This document shows positions 45,452 to 55,600 of a stretch of 64,000 nt of DNA, piece by piece. Within the stretch, counting starts at the first letter, position 1. The number at the start of each line of letters is the position of its first letter. Under the pieces are notes generated by a model that was not told where the DNA came from, made no database searches, and was given only the letters and a program-made list of their open reading frames with translations. A program made the position numbers and the translations under genes. Source of the stretch: DASYAE01 sp036501535 (GTDB taxonomy: Bacteria > Actinomycetota > Actinomycetes > Streptomycetales > Catenulisporaceae); assembly GCA_036501535.1 (NCBI GenBank), contig DASYAE010000131.1, positions 17,364 to 81,363 of the forward strand, written 5' to 3'.

Positions 45452-46335
45452 CGCGCCGCCTTCGCGTGCGAGAGCATCAGGTAGCCGTCCTCGACGGTCG
45501 GCGCCGCGGCCTCGAAGCCCGCGGGCGGCCGATCCCCGATGTGCCGCCACCGGCCCTGCCCGTCGCGCCAGGAAAGATGGGCCCGATCGTCGCGCTCCCC
45601 CGCCGTCCACACGTGCCCGGCAGCGCTCTGCGCCAGCTCCGCCGGCGCCCCGGCGAAGCGGATCCGGCCTTCGAGCACGACGATCACCCGCGGGCAGATG
45701 GCGGCGATGTCATCGGCCTGATGCGTGGAGAGCACGACCACCGGATCGCCCGGCAGGTTCGAGAGCAGCTCCCTGAACCGCAGCCGCTGCTCGGTGTCCA
45801 ACCCGGACGTCGGCTCGTCGAGAATCAGCAGCTCCGGGCCGCCGAGCAGCGCCTGGGCGATCCCGAGGCGCTGGCGGAACCCGCCGGACAGGCTGCGGAT
45901 CCGGCGCCGCCCGAACCGTTCCATCCCGACCGCGGCGAGCACCCGGGCCACCTCCTCGGCGCGCCGGCGGCGGTCCACGATCTCCTTGAGGATCGCGATG
46001 TAGTCGAGGAATCCCGCCACGGTGAAGTGCCGGTGATACCCGAGCTCCTGCGGCAGGTACCCGAGCCGGCGCCGGATCTCCACCCGCTCGCGGCCGTCCT
46101 GCGGGCGAAGGCCGAAGACCGAGATCTGCCCGGCGTCGGGCTCGTTGACGGTCGCCAGGATGGACAACAGCGTGCTCTTACCCGCGCCGTTTGGGCCGAG
46201 CAGCCCGGTGACTCCCCGCTCCAGCCTGAAGTCGACCCCGTCCAACGCCTGGATCCGCCCGTAGCGCCGGGACAGGCCTTCGGCGACCACGCCCTCTGTC
46301 ATTTCCACTGTCATTTCCACCGTCACCGCGCCCAT
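45448..46335 (-). CDS. ABC transporter ATP-binding protein
   Basis: A 295-residue ABC ATPase: Walker A GPNGAGKST, Q-loop GYLPQELGYHRHF, signature RSLSGGFRQRLG, Walker B LLILDEPTSGLD and H-loop VVLSTHQADD. The C-terminal ~70 residues are an accessory domain. It energises the membrane protein at 43721-45451. The start overlaps the anti-sigma gene by 13 bases (ATG at 46335; a GTG at 46326 would give a four-base GTGA overlap). Confidence 0.92.
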   Translation of the reverse strand: MGAVTVEMTVEMTEGVVAEGLSRRYGRIQALDGVDFRLERGVTGLLGPNGAGKSTLLSILATVNEPDAGQISVFGLRPQDGRERVEIRRRLGYLPQELGYHRHFTVAGFLDYIAILKEIVDRRRRAEEVARVLAAVGMERFGRRRIRSLSGGFRQRLGIAQALLGGPELLILDEPTSGLDTEQRLRFRELLSNLPGDPVVVLSTHQADDIAAICPRVIVVLEGRIRFAGAPAELAQSAAGHVWTAGERDDRAHLSWRDGQGRWRHIGDRPPAGFEAAAPTVEDGYLMLSHAKAAR

Positions 46336-47198
46336 CCCGTCTCCAGCCGATCACGCCGCATGATCACCACGAGCACCGCAGCCGCCAACGCCGCCCCGCA
46401 CAGGGCCTGTCCGTGGTCCTCAACCGCTTCCAGCGACGAGCGCGCGACCGCAAGCCACACCACCGGCAGCGCCCACAACCCCCCGGCCACGGCCACGGCG
46501 GCAACCGGCCCCACGACGGTGACCGCCGCGAGCGCCAGCGCACACACCGCCAGCGAGGGCAGCAGCACCGCGGCGGGCAGCCATCCCGGGCCGGGCACCA
46601 CGAACGCCGCGCACACCACCGGAATCAAAGCACTGAAAAGGGCGGCGACCGAGCGCACCAGCAGCAGGGTCAGGCCCGAGAACGGTGCCGCGACCGCGAG
46701 CCGGTAGCCGGGATCCAGCGCCGGCATGAAGGCGCCCGCCACTCCAGCCAGCACCAGCAGCGGCCCGACCAGCAGGAACGGAGCCGCCGCAACCGACGGA
46801 TGCCGCACCGTGCCGACCAGCGCGGCTTGGCCGGCCACCACGACCAACACCCCAAGCACGGCCATCAGCCACGAGCGCCGCAGCGACGGCGTCGCAGTGA
46901 GCAGACAGATCAGGTGGTCCGGAATCCCGCAGCGGACCGCGAGTCTGCGCAGCCGGCCGGCGTCGGGGAGAGCCGTCATCGCCAGCACCACCGCGCGATT
47001 GCGCGCCAGCCGCCCACCATCGACGTAGGCTGACATAACCGACCGGCAGTCCGCGCACGTCTCCAGATGAGACTCGACCGACCACGCGTCCACCGCGTCG
47101 ACCGCGCCCGAGGCATAGGCGGCCAAGACATCCTCGCCCGGATGCCGGCCCGCCTCAGCCGGCGGACCCAGCGCAGCATTCAGAGACCTGCGACTCAC
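46323..47198 (-). CDS. Membrane-embedded zinc-finger anti-sigma factor
   Basis: A 291-residue protein. The N-terminal domain has a ZAS-type motif: His in HPGEDVLAAYASG, then VESHLETCADCRS, giving the HxxxCxxC zinc site. Residues about 105-285 contain six or so membrane helices, more than the single helix of most ECF anti-sigma factors. GTG at 47198 overlaps the sigma stop codon (GTGA) with GGGAG upstream, so sigma and anti-sigma are co-translated. It should hold the sigma factor inactive at the membrane until a signal arrives. Confidence 0.85.
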   Translation of the reverse strand: MSRRSLNAALGPPAEAGRHPGEDVLAAYASGAVDAVDAWSVESHLETCADCRSVMSAYVDGGRLARNRAVVLAMTALPDAGRLRRLAVRCGIPDHLICLLTATPSLRRSWLMAVLGVLVVVAGQAALVGTVRHPSVAAAPFLLVGPLLVLAGVAGAFMPALDPGYRLAVAAPFSGLTLLLVRSVAALFSALIPVVCAAFVVPGPGWLPAAVLLPSLAVCALALAAVTVVGPVAAVAVAGGLWALPVVWLAVARSSLEAVEDHGQALCGAALAAAVLVVIMRRDRLETGWAR

Positions 47199-47788
47199 GG
47201 CATCTCCCAAGCCTGTCGGCGCTTTTGGGCGGGTTTAGAGGAATCGGCGAGCGCCGCGCGCAGCAGTTGGCGGGCGCGATGGCAGCGAGACTTGACCGTC
47301 CCCTCCGCGATCCCCAGCAACTCGCCCGCCTCGGCGCAGGTCAGTCCGTCCAGAACGGTCGCCTCGAGCGCAGCGCGCAGCTCCGGGGAAAGCTGCGTGA
47401 GCGCCTGGCCCAGCCGTCCATGCTCGATCCCGAGCAGGACCTGGTCCTCGGCCGACACCACGACCTCGGATTCCGCCGACCGCCAGGGCAGCCTGCGCTC
47501 GGCCCCGCCCTCGCGCCGCACCGCGTCGATCAGGCGACGCACGCCGATGCCCCAGAGGTACGCGGCCACATCGCCTTCCCCGCGGTACGCCCGCGCATCG
47601 CGCCACACCGCGAGAAAGGTGTCCTGAATCGCGTGATCGACGACGTCCGGCCGCGCGCAGCGCCGCGAAAGCCGGACGCTGAGCCACCCCGCATGCCGGT
47701 CGTAGAGCGCCGCGAGCGCGTCTTGGTCGCCCCGCGCCACGGCACGCATCAACGCCGGATCGTCAAGCTCATCGGCGCCGGGCCTCAT
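47195..47788 (-). CDS. ECF-type RNA polymerase sigma factor
   Basis: A 197-residue sigma-70 family ECF factor. Region 2 includes ALYDRHAGWLSVRLSRR and VDHAIQDTFLAVWRDA; region 4 is LSPELRAALEATVLDGLTCA with EGTVKSRCHRARQLL. The start is uncertain: ATG 47788 begins just before region 2, GTG 47797 is also possible. It heads an operon with its anti-sigma factor and an ABC exporter, so it probably autoregulates and controls the exporter. Confidence 0.92.
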   Translation of the reverse strand: MRPGADELDDPALMRAVARGDQDALAALYDRHAGWLSVRLSRRCARPDVVDHAIQDTFLAVWRDARAYRGEGDVAAYLWGIGVRRLIDAVRREGGAERRLPWRSAESEVVVSAEDQVLLGIEHGRLGQALTQLSPELRAALEATVLDGLTCAEAGELLGIAEGTVKSRCHRARQLLRAALADSSKPAQKRRQAWEMP

Positions 47789-47953
47789 TCCCGGCACCGC
47801 CGGTCCACACTCATATCCCCACTGTCGCAACAACCGGCCGGTTCGGTTCTCTTCGGGGACGACGGGATGCGAAAGCCGGCCGACCGGCACGTCTCGGGAC
47901 GCGCCGGCCGGCCGGCTCAGTCTCGGTTGGGTGTCGATTCAGCCCGGCTCAGC

Positions 47954-49213
47954 TCACGGGCTCAGGGTCACCGTGATGAAGCGCGCGCGGTAGATCGAGG
48001 CGTTGGAGTAGAGGTCGGTGTTGACGAAGCTGTTGACGTTGTAGGAGATCACCAGCTTGTTGCCGGAGTCGAGCTCCGGGTGCTCGTGCGGGTTGTAGGT
48101 ATACACGTTCGCGTCGGCGTAGGTGCCGTCCGCCCCGGTCTCAGGAGTCGTGTACGCGGTGCTCTCGTCCACGAACGGGCCCGTGGGCGAGCACGAGTAA
48201 GCCAGGTCGATGTTGGCGCTCAGCGGTGCGCTCATGTCCTGCGTGACCAGCACGTAGACGTTGCCGTGCTTCACGACGCTCATCTCGTTGGACACGCTGA
48301 TGCTGGCGCTGGCGTCCGTGCTGAGCCGCACCGAGTCGGTCTCGGTGGTGGACCACGTGCCGGACGAGGTGAGGTACTGCCACGGCTGCGTCAGGTCCTG
48401 GCCGGAGACCCGGGCGAGGTGGAGGTACTTCACGGAGCCGAGGTCCTCGGTTCCATAGATGTACGTGTAGCCGCCGTCCTGCATCAGCCACGCGCCCCAC
48501 GAGACGTCGTCGTTGGACGGCAGCGCCGTGACACTGGTCGGCGTGGAGAGGTTACTCAGCGAGAACTGCGCGAGCACGTTGCGGTACCAGGCGAAGTCGA
48601 ACACCCCGGTACCGGTCGTCTGGAACTCGCTGTAGATCACGTCGAGCTTGCCGTTGAGCACCATGCCGTCGCGGGCCCAGTACCAGTGGTCGGCGTCGGG
48701 CGGCGGCATCAGCGCGGTGGGATCGGCCGCGGTACCGCCGGTGACGGTGGTGATGCCGGTCGTGGCCACCTTGGGGTTCTCGGATGCCCGGGGGGACCGG
48801 TGCAGCGCGCCGTTGCCCGTCACCACGAACGAGTTGTTGATGAAGGGCGTGGTGCCGCCGTCCTGGATGACCGGCGAGCGTGACCCGTCCGCATTAACCG
48901 TTCCGAGGAACGAATCCGAGTAGATCCAAACGTCCTGGCCGCCGGGCAGCGGCGCCGAGTAGGTGCTGTCTGCGCCGGTCCAGTCGTCTATGGACGTATG
49001 ATCGTCAGCGTAGTTGACGAACGTGCTGTCCAGTTGAGTGTCGGGTACGGCGCTACTCACTGTGGGCGCGGTCACACCGGCGCATACCAGCGGGGCGCTC
49101 GCCACCGCGGCACTGCTCGGCGCGGCTAGTGCGACCCCCGTTGCTAGGGAGCCGACCAGCGGAATCACGACACGGCCGGTGAGGCGTAAGCGTCGTGGAT
49201 CACGTCTAGTCAT
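47954..49213 (-). CDS. Secreted DUF5005-like beta-propeller protein
   Basis: A 419-residue exported protein. ATG at 49213 has GAGGAGG about nine bases upstream. The Arg-rich signal (MTRRDPRRLRLTGRVV, possibly Tat-type but without a clear RRxFL) leads to a cleavage region near APSSAAVA. The mature part, starting near TFVNYADDHTSIDDWTG, has repeated beta-sheet blades such as WYWARDGMVLNGKLDVIY and SWGAWLMQDGGYTYIYG, like DUF5005 or GH43-type five-bladed propellers. It is divergent from the sugar ABC operon and may bind or cut the mannoside that the operon imports. Confidence 0.75.
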   Translation of the reverse strand: MTRRDPRRLRLTGRVVIPLVGSLATGVALAAPSSAAVASAPLVCAGVTAPTVSSAVPDTQLDSTFVNYADDHTSIDDWTGADSTYSAPLPGGQDVWIYSDSFLGTVNADGSRSPVIQDGGTTPFINNSFVVTGNGALHRSPRASENPKVATTGITTVTGGTAADPTALMPPPDADHWYWARDGMVLNGKLDVIYSEFQTTGTGVFDFAWYRNVLAQFSLSNLSTPTSVTALPSNDDVSWGAWLMQDGGYTYIYGTEDLGSVKYLHLARVSGQDLTQPWQYLTSSGTWSTTETDSVRLSTDASASISVSNEMSVVKHGNVYVLVTQDMSAPLSANIDLAYSCSPTGPFVDESTAYTTPETGADGTYADANVYTYNPHEHPELDSGNKLVISYNVNSFVNTDLYSNASIYRARFITVTLSP

Positions 49214-49284
49214 CGATGGCCACCTCCTCGTGGCTGTTACGTCAAGGCGACAGGCATCCATCCGGCATGTGGAACCGGGGTGTC

Positions 49285-49317
49285 TTGTCAGCGCGGCGCG
49301 GGTTATGTTATCGATAA
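49285..49317 (+). promoter_or_regulatory. Promoter with overlapping LacI-type operator of the mannoside operon
   Basis: A -35-like TTGTCA (49285-49290) and a -10-like TATCGA (49309-49314) are 18 bases apart. The -10 lies in the perfect 10-bp palindrome TTATCGATAA (49308-49317) with a central CG, as in LacI/GalR operators. The LacI gene at 58579 is the candidate regulator. Confidence 0.5.
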
Positions 49318-49375
49318 ACCAGTGCCGAAGAAACCCCCGCATCGAAACCGCCGCATGACCGGAAAGGGTCCACCG

Positions 49376-50668
49376 ATGGGATCAACGAAGATCGTTCGGA
49401 TGCCAGGCCGCCGAGCCCGCCTCGTCGGGTCGCTCGTCGCCGCCATGGCTCTCACGACGCTGGCAGTCAGCGCCTGCGGCTCGTCCGGCTCGAGCGCCGG
49501 AGGAACCAACCTCCAGCTCTACAACGACAAGGCGGCGTGGACGCCGTTCTACAAGCAGATGAGCACGCAGGCCCAGAAGGACGTCGGGCTGACCATCACG
49601 CCGGACGGCTACGCCGACGAGCCGACCTACCAGGCGTTCGTGAAGTCCGCGCTGAAGACCGCGAACACCCCCGACCTGTTCACCTGGGCCACCGGCCCGC
49701 AGCTCGACCAGCTCGTCCAGGCCGGCGAGGTCGCCAACACCAGCTCGATGTGGAAGCAGGCGATCTCCAGCGGCGAGCTGCCGCAGGGCCTGGAGAAGTA
49801 CTACACGGTCAACGGCCAGCAGTACTGCATCCCGGAGAACACCTCGTACTGGGTGATGTTCTACAACAAGAAGGTCTTCCAGAGCGCCGGCATCAACAGC
49901 GCGCCGACCACGTGGCAGCAGCTCATGAACGACGCCGCGGCGCTGAAGCAGAAGGGCACGGCGCCGTTCTACGAGACCAACGTGCTGTTCTCGTTCGTCT
50001 GGTTCCAGACCCTGCTGGCCGGCGAGAACCCGACCCTCTACACGCAGCTCACCGAGGGTAAGGCCTCCTACACCGACCCCGGTGTGGTCCAGGTCATGCA
50101 GCAGTGGGAAGACATGATCAACAAGGGCTACATGTCGGACCCGGGCAACAAGACCGACCCGGCCACCCTGCTCAAGTCCGGCCAGGTCGCCATGGTCCCG
50201 GACGGCACCTGGTTCAACACCAGCATGGTCCAGGCCGGCATGAAGTCGGGCAGCGACTACGGGATGTTCGTCATCCCCGCGATCAACCCGAGCGTCACCA
50301 CCACGCCGGTGGAGGTCGAGACCGGCCCGCTGTGCACCTCGGCGAAGTCCTCGAACTCGACCAACGTGAACAAGTTCGCCTCCTGGTGGCTGGGCACCAA
50401 CGCGCAGACCACCTGGGCCAACTCGCGTGACGACGTGTCCGCCAACCCGAAGGTGAACATCACCGACCCGCAGCTCAAGACCCTGACGCAGGAGGTGGCC
50501 GGGACGAAGTACCAGCTGCTGGAGCGCTACTACGACGCGGTGCAGCCGGACGTCCTCACCGCCGCGCTCAGCGGCTTCGGCGCGTTCATGAGCGACCCCT
50601 CCAGCTACATGACGCAGCTGCAGACCATCCAGAAGGCCAATGCCAGTGCAGGTAGCTCAGGCAGCTGA
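49376..50668 (+). CDS. Sugar ABC transporter substrate-binding lipoprotein
   Basis: A 430-residue extracytoplasmic binding protein (family 1). The lipobox is LTTLAVSACGSSG after a basic N-region. Typical features are TPDLFTWATGPQLDQLVQAG, the NTSYWVMFYNKKVFQSAGI hinge and GKASYTDPGVVQVMQQW. ATG at 49376 follows GGAAAGG. It captures the sugar for the two permeases downstream; no ATPase gene is in the operon, so a shared MsiK-type ATPase is likely. Confidence 0.93.
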   Translation: MGSTKIVRMPGRRARLVGSLVAAMALTTLAVSACGSSGSSAGGTNLQLYNDKAAWTPFYKQMSTQAQKDVGLTITPDGYADEPTYQAFVKSALKTANTPDLFTWATGPQLDQLVQAGEVANTSSMWKQAISSGELPQGLEKYYTVNGQQYCIPENTSYWVMFYNKKVFQSAGINSAPTTWQQLMNDAAALKQKGTAPFYETNVLFSFVWFQTLLAGENPTLYTQLTEGKASYTDPGVVQVMQQWEDMINKGYMSDPGNKTDPATLLKSGQVAMVPDGTWFNTSMVQAGMKSGSDYGMFVIPAINPSVTTTPVEVETGPLCTSAKSSNSTNVNKFASWWLGTNAQTTWANSRDDVSANPKVNITDPQLKTLTQEVAGTKYQLLERYYDAVQPDVLTAALSGFGAFMSDPSSYMTQLQTIQKANASAGSSGS

Positions 50669-50729
50669 CAGAAGCTCGGAGCTGCCGGCGCCGCACGCCG
50701 CCGGCAGCCCGACCACCGTAGGGAGTGAG

Positions 50730-51692
50730 ATGTCACAACAGCTGCTCACCGCCGAGCCGCGGGCCGGCGGCAGCAAGCCGCCGCCGAAGCGGCGCGCCGG
50801 GCACATCCGTGGCCTGACCGGATGGTCGTACGGCATGGTCGCGCCGTCGGTACTGCTCGTCGCGGCCCTGCTTTACGCGCCGTTCCTGTGGTCCGCGTGG
50901 CTGAGCTTCACGCACTACAACGGCACCGGGTCGCCGGCGTGGGCCGGGCTGGCGAACTATCGCGAGCTGTTCAGCGACCCGGTGCTGGACACGACGCTGC
51001 GCAACACGGCGCTGTGGGTCGTCGGCACGCTGGTGCTGCCGGTCGGGCTCGGGCTGCTCATCGCCACGCTCACCTACAACGTGAAGGGCGGGGCGTGGCT
51101 GCGCCTGCCGTTCCTGCTGCCTTATGCGCTCTCGGGCACCGTCACCGCGGTCGTGTTCGGCTTCGTACTCCAGGACGGCGGGGCGCTGAACACGCTCCTG
51201 CACACCCTGCACCTGCCGGGCAGCAGCGTGTCGTTCCTGCAGACCGCGCCGCTGAACACGATCGTGATGATCTTCGCGCAGACGTGGCAGAGCATCGGCG
51301 TCAACCTCCTGCTGTTCGTCATCGGCCTGCAGTCGATCCCGCGCGAGCCCATCGAGGCCGCGCGGGTCGACGGGGCCGGCGGCCTGCGGCTGTTCACCAG
51401 CGTCATCTGGCCGCTGCTGCGGCCGCTGACGGCCGTGATCGTGGGACTGGCGCTGGTCGCCGGCCTCAAGACCTTCGACCTGGTGTGGATCATGACGGAG
51501 GGCGGTCCGGGCCGCTCGTCCGAGACGCTGGCGATCACCATGTACGAGGACGCATTCGTCAGCGGCAACTACGGCTACGGCGCCGCGGTCGCGGTGCTGC
51601 TGACCGTCATCGGCCTGGTCGTGTCACTGCTCTACCTGCGGCAGCAGGCCAGTCCCAAGCGTGAGCTCGACCTGACGGGAGCGGGACGATGA
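50730..51692 (+). CDS. Sugar ABC transporter permease (MalF-type)
   Basis: A 320-residue membrane protein with six helices. The EAA loop is REPIEAARVDGAGGLRLF, the contact site for the ATPase. ATG at 50730 follows AGGGAG. The next permease overlaps it by four bases. Confidence 0.93.
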   Translation: MSQQLLTAEPRAGGSKPPPKRRAGHIRGLTGWSYGMVAPSVLLVAALLYAPFLWSAWLSFTHYNGTGSPAWAGLANYRELFSDPVLDTTLRNTALWVVGTLVLPVGLGLLIATLTYNVKGGAWLRLPFLLPYALSGTVTAVVFGFVLQDGGALNTLLHTLHLPGSSVSFLQTAPLNTIVMIFAQTWQSIGVNLLLFVIGLQSIPREPIEAARVDGAGGLRLFTSVIWPLLRPLTAVIVGLALVAGLKTFDLVWIMTEGGPGRSSETLAITMYEDAFVSGNYGYGAAVAVLLTVIGLVVSLLYLRQQASPKRELDLTGAGR

Positions 51693-52621
51693 GCGCCAGT
51701 GCGAGTGCTGGTTCTGTCGGCGCCGGTCCTGTCGGCACAGTCGGCGCAGCGCGCGTCGACAGCCGGAGGGCCGCCAAGGCTCCGAGGCCCGCGGGCGTCC
51801 GCTCGCTGGCGAAGTTCCTGCGCATCGGCGTGGTGGTGGCGCTCGGCCTCGTCTGGCTGGCGCCGCTCTACCTCGTCGTCGTCAATGCTCTGCGACCGTC
51901 CACCGCCTACACCGGCGAGCACCTGTGGACGCCGTCCGGGAGCTTCTCCCTGTTCAGCAACTTCTCCATCGGCCTGAACGCCGGATCGCTCGGCCCCAGC
52001 GTCTGGGTGTCGCTGCTCTACAGCCTGATCGCCCCCGCGATCGCGGCGGTCATCGGCGCGATGGCCGGCTATGCGATCACGGTCCTGCGCATCCGGCACG
52101 GCTTCTCGTGGTTCATGGTGATCTACGGCGGCACGATGTTCCCGGCCCAGATGCTCCTCGTGCCGCTGTTCTTCGGATACGCCAACCTGCGCCTCTACGA
52201 CAGCCGGATCGGCATGGTCCTGATCTACGTGGCCATCGACGTGCCGCTCGCCGCGTTCGTGATGCGCAACTTCTTCCTGTCCACGGCGCGGTCGGTCTAC
52301 GAGTCCGCACTCGCCGACGGGGCCAACCCGTGGACCATCTTCTGGCGCATCTACCTGCCCATGTGCCGGGTCGCGCTGATCGCGGTCTTCATCCTCGAGT
52401 TCACCTTCGTGTGGAACGACCTGCTGTTCGGCCTGGTGCTCTCGCACAGCAGCGGCGTCCGGCCGCTGATGACCACGCTGGCCACCCTGTCCAATCCCTA
52501 TGCCGGAGTGACGGTGCCGGTGATCCTCTCCAGCGGCCTGATCGTCTCGCTGCCGACCGTCGTCCTGTTCCTCGCCACCCAGCGCCTGTTCGCCAAAGGA
52601 CTGACATTGGCCCAGATCTGA
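51689..52621 (+). CDS. Sugar ABC transporter permease (MalG-type)
   Basis: A 310-residue membrane protein with six helices after a ~40-residue Ala/Gly-rich cytoplasmic start. The EAA loop is YESALADGANPWTIFWRIYL. It forms the import channel with the preceding permease, with which it overlaps (ATGA). Confidence 0.93.
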   Translation: MSASASAGSVGAGPVGTVGAARVDSRRAAKAPRPAGVRSLAKFLRIGVVVALGLVWLAPLYLVVVNALRPSTAYTGEHLWTPSGSFSLFSNFSIGLNAGSLGPSVWVSLLYSLIAPAIAAVIGAMAGYAITVLRIRHGFSWFMVIYGGTMFPAQMLLVPLFFGYANLRLYDSRIGMVLIYVAIDVPLAAFVMRNFFLSTARSVYESALADGANPWTIFWRIYLPMCRVALIAVFILEFTFVWNDLLFGLVLSHSSGVRPLMTTLATLSNPYAGVTVPVILSSGLIVSLPTVVLFLATQRLFAKGLTLAQI

Positions 52622-52685
52622 CGCCGCAGTTCCGACACAGGCCCGACCGGCGACGAATGCGCCACCGCAAGGAGTTATCGACCCC

Positions 52686-55600
52686 ATGACCACACGACTG
52701 CTGCGCGCGAGCCTCGGCTCGCCGACCTACGGCGGCATGCGCCACACGCTCCGCACCTCGCTGCACGACGCCGTCCACACCGAGCGCGGCCTGACGGTGG
52801 CGGCGCGCGCGCTGCCGCTGCTGCGGCGCGCCGAGACGGATCCGGACCGGCTGGAGCAGGCGGTCCGGGTCACCGTCACCGCGCCGGCCGGCTCCGTGTT
52901 CGAGCTCGGCCTCGAGCTAGGCGGCCGGCGGCACGACGGCGCCACCGCGACCTGCGCGGGCGGCAGCGCCACCGTGGACCTCTTCGTGCCCGAGGTGACC
53001 GCGCCCGCGGATGCGCTGCTCACCATCGTCGACCAGGCGGGCGGGCGCCGCGAGGCGCACCTGACGGTCACACCGCAGCGCAAGTGGACCGTGCACCTGG
53101 TGCACCATTCGCATCTTGACATCGGCTACACCGACACGCAGGGCACTGTTCTGCGCCACCACTCCGAGTACCTCGACTCCGTCATCGAACTCGCGCAGAC
53201 CACCGAGTCGTGGCCCGACGACGCGCGGTTCCGCTGGACCGTGGAGTCGGCGCTGCCGGTGCGCCGCTGGCTGGCCGGCCGCCCGGAGTCGGTCCGGCGG
53301 CGCTTCGTCGAGCTCGCCCGGGACGGCGTGGTCGAGGTGACCGCGATGCCGTTCCAGCTGCACACCGAGGCGTGCTCCACCGAGGAGCTGCACAGGCTGC
53401 TGCGATTCACGGACGACCTGCGGGAGCGCTACGACATCCCGATCCGCTCCGCCATGCACACGGACGTGCCCGGCGCCGTCGCAGGGCTCGTGGACGCGCT
53501 CGCCGCCTCCGACGTGCACTACCTGGCCGCGGCGCACAACTGGGCCGGCCGCTCGGTGCCGTACCTCGTCGGCGGCCAGGACCTGGGACGGCCGTTCTGG
53601 TGGCGCGCGCCGAGCGGCAACCGCCTGCTGGTCTGGCACACCGACACCCCGCACGGCATGGCGTACATGGAGGGGAACGTCGTCGGGCTGGCCGACGACT
53701 ACCCGACCTCGCTCGACCTGCTGCCCAACTACCTCGACGCACTGGCGCACCGGCCGTTCCCGTACGGCGGCGAGGCGTTCGGCTGGTCAGGGCTCGACGA
53801 CGCGCAGATCAGCAAGCCGCCCTACCCGCACGACGTGCTGCACCTGCGGGTGCAGGGCGGTCCGGCGGACAACGCAGGGCCCTCCATCATTCCGGCGTCC
53901 GTGGTGCGCGAGTGGAACGACGCCTGGGCCTGGCCGAAGCTGCGCTCCGCGGTCAACCACGACTTCTTCGCCATGGTCGAGCGGGACCTCGGCGACGCGC
54001 TGCCCGAGCACTCGGGCGACTGGACCGACTGGTGGGCCGACGGCCTCGGCTCGGGAGCGCGGCCGCTGGGCCACGCGCGGCGGGCCCAGAACGCGGTGCG
54101 CCAGGCAGAGGCCTTGCACACGCTGGCCGCGCTGGCCGGCGGGAAGGGCGACAGCGACGGTGACAGCGCCGCAGACGCCTCAGCCACCGTGGACGCCGTG
54201 TACGACCGGATCGGCCTGTTCGACGAGCACACCTGGGGCGCCGCGAACCCGTGGCTGGACAGCGAGGACGGCTTCGACTCCGGCGGCGTGCAGTGGGCCC
54301 GCAAATGCGAGCTCGCCTATCAGGGGTCGGATGAAGCGCTCGACCTGCTGGCCGACGGCGCGCGCCGGCTCGGCGCCACGGTCTCGGCTCCGTCCGACGC
54401 CGCCGCGTCGTTCCTCGTGGTCAACACCGGGCCCGGGCAGCGGACCGACGTCGCCGAGTTCTTCGTGCCGGCCAGCAGCGTGCCGCTGGGCACGCCGTTC
54501 GAGGTGCGCGACGCCCGTACCGGTCAGGTGCTGCCGCACGACGCCGAGGTCTCCGACCCCTGGGACGAGCCGACCCGGCCGTCGGGCCGGCGGGTGCGGG
54601 TCGTCGTCGGCGAGGTGCCGTCGGTCGGCTGGGTGCGGCTCGACCTGGTGCCCGGTGCGGGATCGCAGGGACGCGAGCCGCTGGGCGGAACCGTGCTGGA
54701 GAACGAGTTCTACCGGGTCGAGTACGACCTCGAACGCGCGGTGATCAGCTCGGTGTTCGACAAGCAGGCCGGCCGCGAACTGGTCAACGCGGGCGCGGCC
54801 GCCGGGTTCGGCCAGTACGTCTACGACACCTACGCGACCGCGCCGCACGTCAACCACCTGTCGGGGCACATCGAGGCGCAGGGCGACGATCTCAGCCTGC
54901 TGGCCGGCCGCACCGTCGGCGGCCGGGCGTCGGTGCTGCGGGCGGAGCGCACCGCCGTGGGCGAGAGCCTGACCGTCGAGATGAACGGCGGCGGCGTCGA
55001 CTGGCTTCGCACCACGGTGTCGCTCCACTACGGCGTGCGCCGCATCGATGTCGTCAACCGTCTGATGAAGCGCGGCGCGCCGATCAAGGAGAGCGTGTTC
55101 TTCGCGTTCCCGTTCGCGGTACAGGCCGCGCCCTCGGCGTGGGAGCTGACCGGAGGCGTGGGCGGTGCCGACGTCCCGGTGGTGCCTGGCGCCGCGTCGC
55201 ACCTGCGCCCGGTGCGGCACTGGGTCGGCTTCGGCGAGCCCGACTTCGCGGTGGCGTGGGCGACCCTGGAGGCGCCGCTGGTGATGTTCGGCGACCTGTT
55301 CCTGCCCTACAGCCCGTTCCCGCGCACCGTGCAACCCGATCCGGGCGAGCCGGGGACGGTCTACTCGTGGGCCTTGAACAACATCTGGGACACCAACTTC
55401 CCGGCCCAGCAGCAGGGCGAGACGACGTTCCGGTACGCGATCGCGTCCGGTGCGGACGTGGATCCGCTGGTGCTCGGACCGCGCACCGCGGCCGGGCTCA
55501 CCGACCGGCTCGTCGCGGTGCCGGTCTCCGGCGGGGCGACGACGGACGGGCGGCCTGCGGGCCAGGAGCCCGCCGCCGACAGCGGGATCTTCGTGAGCAC

